This document shows, piece by piece, positions 9,351 through 14,005 of a DNA stretch of 14,005 nucleotides. A program made the translations under genes and the position numbers. The stretch covers positions 1 through 14,005 of the forward strand of contig JASHTE010000168.1 of NCBI GenBank assembly GCA_030040695.1, given 5' to 3'. Positions within the stretch are counted from its first letter, which is position 1, and each line of letters starts with the position of its first letter. Below the pieces are notes generated by a model. That model was not told the origin of the DNA, did no database searches, and was given only the letters and a program-made list of their open reading frames with translations. The stretch comes from Vulcanimicrobiota bacterium (GTDB lineage Bacteria > Vulcanimicrobiota > Vulcanimicrobiia > Vulcanimicrobiales > Vulcanimicrobiaceae).

Positions 9351-10222
9351 CCGTCCTTTCGGCGCGACGCAATATGAAGCGTCACGCCCTTCTTCATCAG
9401 GAATCGGCCGCTCCCGCCCAACTCCATCGCCCTGACGGCCGCTTCAACATGCTGAAAGTCGACGTCCCGCAGCCCTCCCTGCTCCCTCAAGGCCTCGCGG
9501 ACGCGCCTGCGCAGCAAGGCGCGCGGGGCTCCGGCACGCTCGCTTGCCACGAGTTCGGCAGCTCGCGCCACCGCTTCGTCAAGACTCGGAAAAGCAGGCC
9601 GCAGCGCTGCCAGCGCCTCCCGCACGGCATTACGGCGTAGAGCACGATCCTCATTCGTCGGATCGACCGCATAAGGCAGAGCGCTCGCATGGCAGTAGTG
9701 CCGCAAGTCCTCGGCAGCAACCCGCAAGAGGGGGCGCACTAACTCGACGCCCGGCTCGACCGCTCGGCGCGCCGGCATCCCGGCGAGTCCCTCGGGACCA
9801 GCCCCGCGAAAGAGCGCCAGCAGCACGCTCTCGGTCTGATCCTCCGCGTGATGCGCAGTCGCAATAGCACTTGCCCCGCGTTGCCGAGCGATCTGCGCGA
9901 GCGCAGCGTAGCGTGCTTCACGGAGCTCCGCCTCGGCGCTGCGTTTGCCTGTAAGCGCGACCACGTCAAGAGGCAGCTCGAGTGATGCAGCGACGCGCAG
10001 GACGACGCACTCGTCCTGCCACGCTGAGGCGCGCAAACCATGATTGACGTGGGCGATCGAGAGGTCGAGCTCGAGCTGCGACGCGGCAGCGTGAAGAATC
10101 GCCGCGAGCGCAACGGAGTCGGGGCCGCCGCTGCACGCAACGACGACACGTTCGCGATGACGCAAGATGCCGCTCTGCACGACGTGCTGCTCGACCGCCC
10201 GTTCCGGATGCGCCCCCCTCAC
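9347..10222 (-). CDS. tilS: tRNA(Ile)-lysidine synthase, short form
   Basis: Modifies C34 of the CAU-anticodon tRNA-Ile to lysidine so that it reads AUA and is charged with isoleucine. The N-type ATP pyrophosphatase motif S-G-G-P-D-S is at 31-36, followed by H-V-N-H-G-L-R (58-64), E-A-E-L-R-E-A-R-Y (97-105), T-A-H-H-A-E-D-Q-T-E-S (122-132), R-P-L-L (163-166) and D-P-T-N-E-D-R-A-L-R-R-N-A-V-R (187-201). At 291 residues it resembles the compact form known from Aquifex and lacks the extra C-terminal domain of the E. coli enzyme. The GTG at 10222 puts about 30 residues before the ATP loop, which is normal; a GTG at 10180 is an alternative. The leader is the TGTCATCCCGA tandem repeat, with no clear Shine-Dalgarno sequence. 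It is the first gene of the tilS-hpt-ftsH run. Confidence 0.96.
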   Translation of the reverse strand: MRGAHPERAVEQHVVQSGILRHRERVVVACSGGPDSVALAAILHAAASQLELDLSIAHVNHGLRASAWQDECVVLRVAASLELPLDVVALTGKRSAEAELREARYAALAQIARQRGASAIATAHHAEDQTESVLLALFRGAGPEGLAGMPARRAVEPGVELVRPLLRVAAEDLRHYCHASALPYAVDPTNEDRALRRNAVREALAALRPAFPSLDEAVARAAELVASERAGAPRALLRRRVREALREQGGLRDVDFQHVEAAVRAMELGGSGRFLMKKGVTLHIASRRKDG

Positions 10223-10223
10223 T

Positions 10224-10283
10224 TTTTGTCATCCCGAGCAAAGTGAGCGAAGCTTTTGTCATCCCGATCGGAGTGAGCGACGC
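10224..10283. repeat. Tandem pair of a 30-bp TGTCATCCCGA repeat
   Basis: Bases 10224-10253 and 10254-10283 are two adjacent 30-bp copies differing at 4 positions. Each starts TTTTGTCATCCCGA and ends AGTGAGCGA plus three bases. Read on the minus strand, this is the CGGGATGACA-type dispersed intergenic repeat seen in several bacterial phyla. The second copy continues to about 10302 with GAAGTCGAGGGACTGC, giving the longer canonical form. The first copy ends one base before the tilS start codon, so the repeat is the tilS leader. No function is established. Confidence 0.8.
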
Positions 10284-10492
10284 GAACGAAGTCGAGGGAC
10301 TGCGGCAAGTCCTGCAACGCTGCAATGTTGGCCGCGCGTGGCCGCGCCGCCTTCCATTACCTGTCATCCCGTGAAGGCCGGGTGTGTTACAATAGCCGGG
10401 CCGGACAATAAGATCGTTCCGCATTGGATACTCACGCAGCCTGAATACGTTGTCATTCCGAGCCTAGCGCCGTGAACACGCGACGGCGACGC
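10284..10492. other. Non-coding gap between toxin gene and tilS with two more degenerate repeat copies
   Basis: No credible gene is seen here in either strand. TGTCATCCCG recurs at 10362-10371 and TGTCATTCCGAG at 10451-10462, so four copies of the core lie in the 240 bases downstream of the toxin gene. GGCCGCGC occurs twice, separated by GT, near 10330-10348. CGCCGT at 10468-10473 can pair with ACGGCG at 10483-10488 around a 9-base loop just beyond the toxin stop, a weak hairpin without a T-run. A promoter for tilS is expected in this gap on the minus strand, but I could not pick convincing -35 and -10 boxes. Confidence 0.6.
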
Positions 10493-10897
10493 TCATTCGA
10501 AGATCCGAATGCCGAGCGCGTGAGCCGCTTGACGGAGGGGCACATCGAGGGTCGCGAGCGGCAGCTGCGTGTCTCGAGCAATGCAAAGGTATGCAGCGTC
10601 ATACGCCGTCAGGCCACTCGGCGTCGCGATGCTAAATTCCCGGCCGATTCCTTGTGGTGCGTGGATTTGCATGGGAATGGACGCAAGCATGCTGCACGCC
10701 TCACGCGCATCGTCGAGCGTCAAGCGTCCACGACGCACGGCCAACGCAAGCACATTTTGAACCTCGTACAGCCACAGTGTCGGGACGTGTGCAACGGCAT
10801 CGAATGCCGCCCTCACAGCTCGCTCGGCGAAGGAGCTGTCCTCATCTCCCAACGACCATGCCATCGCAACGCTTGAGTCGAGCACGATGCTCGGCAT
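10493..10897 (-). CDS. vapC: PIN-domain ribonuclease toxin (VapC family)
   Basis: A 134-residue PIN-domain protein, the predicted toxin of a type II toxin-antitoxin pair, a Mg-dependent endoribonuclease that in known VapCs cleaves tRNA or rRNA. The four acidic PIN residues are visible: D7 in I-V-L-D-S-S, E45 in L-Y-E-V-Q-N, D100 in T-A-Y-D-A-A-Y-L and D118 in A-T-L-D. I start it at the ATG at 10897-10895 because this overlaps the antitoxin stop by one base (TGATG) and leaves the usual few residues before the first aspartate. The open frame reaches 10933, but that extra stretch lies inside the antitoxin. All catalytic residues are intact, so it is probably functional. The target RNA cannot be told from the sequence. 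Confidence 0.9.
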   Translation of the reverse strand: MPSIVLDSSVAMAWSLGDEDSSFAERAVRAAFDAVAHVPTLWLYEVQNVLALAVRRGRLTLDDAREACSMLASIPMQIHAPQGIGREFSIATPSGLTAYDAAYLCIARDTQLPLATLDVPLRQAAHALGIRIFE

Positions 10898-11151
10898 CAG
10901 CGGCGATGCTCCTCGTGCGCAAGCGAACGCCACGTTTCGCCCTTGGTGAGAACCCGGCCCCGCACGCGGCGACGAAGTGTCCGTACACGCGGAGAGATAT
11001 CCTCATACCGAGGACGTGCAGGTACCAACTTTGCCACCGGGCGGCCGCGCCGGTAAATGGCAATCTCCTCGCCTCGCTCGACGCGGTCGACGAGCGCCGA
11101 AAGCCTTGCCTTCGCCTCGGCCAGACTAAAATGGTCACTCATAGTGACCAT
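10897..11151 (-). CDS. vapB: Phd/YefM-type antitoxin paired with the PIN toxin
   Basis: Up to 84 residues. Residues 7-45 (H-F-S-L-A-E-A-K-A-R-L-S-A-L-V-D-R-V-E-R-G-E-E-I through G-R-P-V-A-K-L-V-P) are the Phd/YefM DNA-binding and dimerisation fold, with a basic, flexible C-terminal arm to bind and silence the toxin. Two in-frame ATGs exist, at 11151 and 11142. No Shine-Dalgarno sequence precedes either. TATTCT at 11157-11152 fits a -10 box whose transcript would begin near the second ATG, so a leaderless message starting at 11142 (81 residues) is possible. The start region lies inside a perfect inverted repeat, as expected for an autoregulated antitoxin. The upstream smpB operon ends 69 bases away. 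Confidence 0.88.
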   Translation of the reverse strand: MVTMSDHFSLAEAKARLSALVDRVERGEEIAIYRRGRPVAKLVPARPRYEDISPRVRTLRRRVRGRVLTKGETWRSLAHEEHRR

Positions 11152-11170
11152 AGAATAACACAGGTGACCA
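11131..11170 (-). promoter_or_regulatory. Probable antitoxin operator: inverted repeat plus an extra half-site over the antitoxin start
   Basis: ATGGTCACT (11131-11139) and AGTGACCAT (11143-11151) are perfect inverted arms around CAT. A third related half-site, GGTGACCA, lies at 11163-11170, 20 bases from the second, about two helical turns. TATTCT on the minus strand at 11157-11152 sits between them as a candidate -10 box; a -35 is not obvious. Binding here would block the toxin-antitoxin promoter, in line with known Phd/YefM and VapB autorepression. The binding itself is inference. Confidence 0.65.
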
Positions 11171-11220
11171 ACGGCCGCCAGCCTAGCGACGCCGTGCCGG
11201 ACGTACTATCGCCGCAACGC

Positions 11221-11718
11221 TCACCGTGACCCCGTGTGGCGCGCGATCTCTCTCTCGACGTCGCGTTTCGCGATGTCGGCGCGCTTGTCCCAAAGTTTCT
11301 TCCCGCGCGCGAGGCCGAGCTGCACTTTCGCCATGCCGCGCGTGAAGTAGAGACGCAGCGGTACGACCGTCAAGCCCTTCTCCTCGACGCGGCTGCGCAG
11401 ATACGCGATCTGCTCGCGGTGGAGGAGCAGCTTGCGCGGCCGTCCTGGGTCGACGTTCGAGAAGCTTCCTTGTTTATACGGAGGGATATGCATGCCCACG
11501 AGCCATGCCTCGCGGTCACGAAAGCGAGCGTAGGCCTCGGAGATCGAGGCGCCCCCCTCGCGAATCGACTTCACCTCGGTGCCGCTCAACGCGATGCCGG
11601 CCTCGAGCGACTCGAGGATCTCGTATACGTGGCGCGCTCGGCGATTCTCGAGCGTCGGCGAACGGTGAGCCCGCTGCGCCTCCGCAGCTTTCTGCCGCAG
11701 CTGTTTCATCTTCGGCAT
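11221..11718 (-). CDS. smpB: SsrA-binding protein SmpB
   Basis: A 165-residue partner of tmRNA in trans-translation; it brings tmRNA to stalled ribosomes and occupies the decoding site. The core begins at E-N-R-R-A-R-H-V-Y-E-I-L-E (24-36), followed by G-T-E-V-K-S-I-R-E-G (46-55), the R-x-L-L-L-H-x-x-E-I-like segment (95-104) and the C-terminal tail with K-L-W-D-K-R-A-D-I-A-K-R-D (141-153), which enters the mRNA channel. A lysine-rich N-terminal extension of about 20 residues makes it slightly longer than the usual ~155-160. Start ATG at 11718, 2 bases after the thioesterase stop; an in-frame ATG at 11709 is the alternative. No Shine-Dalgarno sequence is visible, so coupling is likely. The long upstream open frame is a shadow of the thioesterase. 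No ssrA gene is in the window. Confidence 0.96.
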   Translation of the reverse strand: MPKMKQLRQKAAEAQRAHRSPTLENRRARHVYEILESLEAGIALSGTEVKSIREGGASISEAYARFRDREAWLVGMHIPPYKQGSFSNVDPGRPRKLLLHREQIAYLRSRVEEKGLTVVPLRLYFTRGMAKVQLGLARGKKLWDKRADIAKRDVEREIARHTGSR

Positions 11719-11720
11719 GG

Positions 11721-12173
11721 CTATGAAGCGTCGGAGGCGTTCGGGTTTCTGCGATCGACTGCATCGTGGACGGAGCCGCGCGAGACGAAATGCCCCTCTC
11801 CTTCGAGCAAGAGCGCGCCCGAGCCGTCGCGCACCTCCGCCGCGAGCCCGAGCACGGGGCCGCGCTTCCAAGCCACGCGCCCGCGAATGACGAGTGGCTC
11901 GCCGAGCGGCACCGCTTTGCGGAAACGAACGGACATGGAGCCCGTCACGCCGCGATAGCCGGCGTAGCCCGCCGCGTGCGCCATCGCTTCGTCGAGCAGC
12001 GAGATTGCGATTCCGCCGTGCGCGATGCCCTTCCATCCTTGAAATTGCGGTGCGAGCGTTGCCTCGGCTCTTACGCCCTCGCCGCCGAGGTTTTCGAAGT
12101 GCAAGTGCATTCCGATGGGGTTCTCGGGGCCGCACGCAAAGCAGTAGCCGTCGTCGATCGGCACGCTGCTCAT
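11721..12173 (-). CDS. PaaI-like hotdog-fold thioesterase
   Basis: A 150-residue single hotdog-domain protein, predicted to hydrolyse an acyl-CoA or related thioester in the cytosol. It opens with C-F-A-C-G-P-E-N-P-I-G-M-H-L (11-24), a C-x-x-C-G-x-x-N-P-x-G-x signature common in this PaaI-related subgroup. The active-site helix follows: G-I-A-H-G-G-I-A-I-S-L-L-D-E-A-M (49-64), with H52-G-G and the acidic D61-E62. The strand S-V-R-F-R-K-A-V-P-L-G-E-P (81-93) is also typical. I use the ATG at 12173, which overlaps the phosphodiesterase stop (ATGA) and has a strong GGAGGGAGGA just upstream; the longer frame to 12647 is out-of-frame shadow. The natural substrate is unknown. The C-terminal 20 residues look disordered. 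Confidence 0.9.
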   Translation of the reverse strand: MSSVPIDDGYCFACGPENPIGMHLHFENLGGEGVRAEATLAPQFQGWKGIAHGGIAISLLDEAMAHAAGYAGYRGVTGSMSVRFRKAVPLGEPLVIRGRVAWKRGPVLGLAAEVRDGSGALLLEGEGHFVSRGSVHDAVDRRNPNASDAS

Positions 12174-12895
12174 CGTCCTCCCTCCAAGCGATCGGCGAGA
12201 TAGCCGGGCAGCTTCACGGCCCGGATCTTGCGCTGCACCTGAGCGACCGGATACGAATAGCGCACCCACTCCACGCGCCGCCGCTCCGGCTCGTAGAAGA
12301 CGAGGCACGGCTGCGGGTTTGCGTCGCGCGGTTGGCCGATCGATCCAACGTCGACGATGTAACGCTTCCCGCCCTCGAGTGTCAGCTCGCCGCCTCGCTG
12401 CGCGTGGCGATGCCCGACCGAGCCGTTGGGCTCCTGCACCCAATGCTGCGCGATGTGCGTGTGGCCGACGAAGATGAGCGGCGCGTCCGTTGCCGCAAAG
12501 GCCTCGGCGGCGTCGCGCTTCTGGAGAATGTAGTCGAAGTACCGCACCGGCGCGCCGTGCACGAGGAGAAAGTCCGGAAACCGCAGCTCGTAGCCGAGCG
12601 TGTCGAGCCATGCGCGTCCGCCACGGTCGAGCACGCCCTGCGTCCACTCGATCGCTGCGCGAGCCGCCTTGTTGAAGTGCTCGACACCGAAGTTGTCGAT
12701 CGCGGCGAGATCGTGATTCCCGAGCACCGCGTGGCTGACGCGTGTGCGCAGGAGCGCAATCGCCTCGTTCGGGTTCGGCCCATACCCGACCACGTCTCCG
12801 AGAGAGAGCACGATGTCATCGGGCGCGATGAGCGCGAAAGCTCGTTGAAGCGACTCGAGGTTCGAATGGACGTCGGAGAGGATCGCGTACCTCAC
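12170..12895 (-). CDS. Calcineurin-like metallophosphoesterase (YfcE/MJ0936-like)
   Basis: A 241-residue cytosolic phosphodiesterase or phosphatase with a two-metal site. All metal-binding blocks are present in order: D8-x-H10 in S-D-V-H-S-N, G-D-V-V-G-Y-G-P (33-40), G-N-H-D (59-62), V-H-G (112-114) and G-H-T-H (144-147). The G-D-V-V-G-Y-G-P form and the late V-D-V-G-S-I-G-Q-P are typical of the COG0639/YfcE-like group rather than exported nucleotidases, and no signal peptide is present. GTG start at 12895, overlapping the hisC stop (GTGA), with GGGAG 5 bases before it. The substrate is not predictable; its place between hisC and a thioesterase gives no clear pathway link. Confidence 0.93.
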   Translation of the reverse strand: MRYAILSDVHSNLESLQRAFALIAPDDIVLSLGDVVGYGPNPNEAIALLRTRVSHAVLGNHDLAAIDNFGVEHFNKAARAAIEWTQGVLDRGGRAWLDTLGYELRFPDFLLVHGAPVRYFDYILQKRDAAEAFAATDAPLIFVGHTHIAQHWVQEPNGSVGHRHAQRGGELTLEGGKRYIVDVGSIGQPRDANPQPCLVFYEPERRRVEWVRYSYPVAQVQRKIRAVKLPGYLADRLEGGR

Positions 12896-13983
12896 GCGAT
12901 CTCCCTTGCAACCTCGCGCAGCGCCTGCGCGAACGCCTCACGCATCGGCGCCGTTCCCGCGGTGACGCGAATGAAGCGGTCGAGCGGCGGTGCTCCCGGC
13001 TTACGAATCCAGACACCACGTTCGAGCAGCTCCGTCATCACCTCCGTTGCGCGGTGCGCGCTGCCCATGTCGATGCAGAGAAAGTTCGCGCGTGACGGGA
13101 GCACTGCCGCCCCGATCTCGCGTGCAATCTTCGCATAGGCCTCGCGCGCCGCGGCGGTTTCGCGCAGTACCCACGCCAGGTGCGCCTCGTCTCCGAGTGC
13201 CGCAAGCGCACCGATCTGCGCGTTGCGGTTGACGCCGTACTGCAGGCGAATGCGTTCGAAACGCTCGGCGTTGCGCGGCGTCGTCAACGCGTAGCCGATG
13301 CGCGCGCCTGCCAAACCGTACGCCTTCGAAAACGTGCGCGTGCGGACGAGCCGGTCTTCGAAGCGCGGCTGGGGCAGGAGATCGGGCTCAGCGAAATCCG
13401 CATAAGCTTCGTCGAGCAGTAGCAGCGTCTCGTCGGGGAGCGACTCGTAGAACGCCGTGATACGCTCGCCGGGAATGAACGTGCCGCTCGGATTGTCTGG
13501 GTTCGCGAGGTAGACGACCGAGGCGCGAACCCGTTGCGCGAGCGCAGAGAGCGCTTCGAGATCGGGTTCACCGCCGCTCGTATACGCTGCGGTTTCAAGC
13601 CGGCCGCCGTATCCGGCGACGTGATAGGCGAAAGTGGGATACGTTCCACGCGCGCAGACCGCCACACCGCCGATCTCGACGAAGGCGCGCACGACGAGCC
13701 CCATGAGGTCGTCGATCCCACAAGCAACGAGAACCTGCTCGATCGAGCAACCGTGGCGCGCGGCGAGCGCCTCGCGTAACGCGTATGAATCGGGATCGCC
13801 GTACCACGAGAGGCGCTCGAGCTCGCCGCTCATCGCCGCCACGGCGCGCGGCGACGGCCCGAAAGCGCTCTCATTCGCTCCCAGCCGCACGAGCTCGCGC
13901 AATCCACCTTCGCGCATCAGCCGCTCAGGCCCGATGAACGGCGTGTTCGCAGGCAACGCTTCGAGTACGCGGGTTGCGCGCAT
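12892..13983 (-). CDS. hisC: Histidinol-phosphate aminotransferase family (PLP fold type I)
   Basis: A 363-residue class I/II aminotransferase, most like HisC, which converts imidazole-acetol phosphate and glutamate to histidinol phosphate. The Schiff-base lysine is K220 in T-F-S-K-A-Y-G-L-A-G-A-R-I-G-Y (217-231). Other PLP contacts are N-P-D-N-P-S-G (161-167), D-E-A-Y-A-D-F (191-197), and R339 for the substrate carboxylate. L-G-A-N-E-S near residue 34 is the N-E-N/S-motif of HisC. No other histidine gene is in view, so an aromatic or cobalamin-related (CobD-like) role cannot be excluded. ATG start at 13983. The bases before it read TAATG, so a further upstream gene may end here with codons for G-V-A-Q-A-S and a one-base overlap, but only about seven codons are visible. 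It heads the run with the phosphodiesterase, thioesterase and smpB. Confidence 0.88.
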   Translation of the reverse strand: MRATRVLEALPANTPFIGPERLMREGGLRELVRLGANESAFGPSPRAVAAMSGELERLSWYGDPDSYALREALAARHGCSIEQVLVACGIDDLMGLVVRAFVEIGGVAVCARGTYPTFAYHVAGYGGRLETAAYTSGGEPDLEALSALAQRVRASVVYLANPDNPSGTFIPGERITAFYESLPDETLLLLDEAYADFAEPDLLPQPRFEDRLVRTRTFSKAYGLAGARIGYALTTPRNAERFERIRLQYGVNRNAQIGALAALGDEAHLAWVLRETAAAREAYAKIAREIGAAVLPSRANFLCIDMGSAHRATEVMTELLERGVWIRKPGAPPLDRFIRVTAGTAPMREAFAQALREVAREIA

Positions 13984-14005
13984 TAGGAAGCCTGAGCGAC
14001 CCCCG

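Noticed and set aside
10167..10475. Plus-strand 102-codon frame across the toxin-tilS gap
   Set aside because: It runs from inside tilS through the TGTCATCCCGA repeats and has no ribosome binding site or protein-like pattern.
10468..10488. Hairpin just beyond the toxin stop as an intrinsic terminator
   Set aside because: The stem is only 6 bp with a 9-base loop and no T-run follows on the minus strand. It is not strong enough to call a terminator.
11719..12135. Upstream extension of the smpB frame
   Set aside because: It reads the thioesterase gene in the wrong frame. SmpB family members begin near the ATG at 11718.
11894..13138. Long plus-strand open frame of 414 codons
   Set aside because: It is antisense to the thioesterase, phosphodiesterase and hisC genes, all of which have clear motifs. 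No recognisable domain is present in it.
13984..14003. End of a possible further minus-strand gene (G-V-A-Q-A-S, stop TAA overlapping the hisC ATG)
   Set aside because: Only six codons and the stop are in the window, too few to support a gene call, though the TAATG junction is suggestive.

Overview
This is a GC-rich bacterial chromosomal segment, densely packed and almost wholly transcribed from the minus strand. I saw no tRNA or rRNA gene, CRISPR array, transposase or phage gene. The gene set is typical of a diderm or otherwise envelope-rich free-living bacterium: FtsH, TilS, Hpt, SmpB, HisC, exported M16-like proteins, a WbaZ-type glycosyltransferase and DUF2079 membrane proteins. The GC content, frequent GTG/TTG starts and gene content would fit an uncultured soil lineage such as Eremiobacterota, but the window does not prove any taxon.

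Layout, in minus-strand transcription order (right to left). (1) 13983-11221: hisC, a calcineurin-like phosphodiesterase, a hotdog thioesterase and smpB. These are joined by 4-base overlaps or a 2-base gap and look like one operon. (2) 11151-10493: a Phd/YefM-type antitoxin and a PIN-domain toxin, with a perfect 9-bp-arm inverted repeat over the antitoxin start that looks like an autoregulatory operator. (3) 10492-10223: a non-coding gap carrying copies of a TGTCATCCCGA repeat, two of them in a 30-bp tandem. (4) 10222-3202: tilS, hpt, ftsH, two exported M16-like proteins and a GT4 glycosyltransferase, with four consecutive 4-base start/stop overlaps followed by a 2-base gap. (5) 3201-2992: a gap filled mostly by a 135-bp element bounded by perfect 17-bp inverted repeats; one arm contains the glycosyltransferase stop codon. 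(6) 2991-338: two tandem DUF2079 multi-pass membrane proteins with a GTGA overlap. (7) 2-364 on the plus strand: the 3' end of a probable methyltransferase, overlapping the last DUF2079 gene tail-to-tail by 27 bases.

Functionally, the right half is housekeeping: histidine biosynthesis, trans-translation, tRNA-Ile lysidine formation, purine salvage and membrane proteolysis. The left half is envelope-directed: secreted M16 homologues, a sugar transferase, DUF2079 membrane proteins and a methyltransferase. The points most worth a second look are the M16 pair, in which both members have lost the HxxEH zinc motif although they are coupled to ftsH; the 17-bp inverted-repeat element; the TGTCATCCCGA repeats that form the tilS leader; and the operator of the toxin-antitoxin pair. 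I did not find a clear new defence or mobile system.
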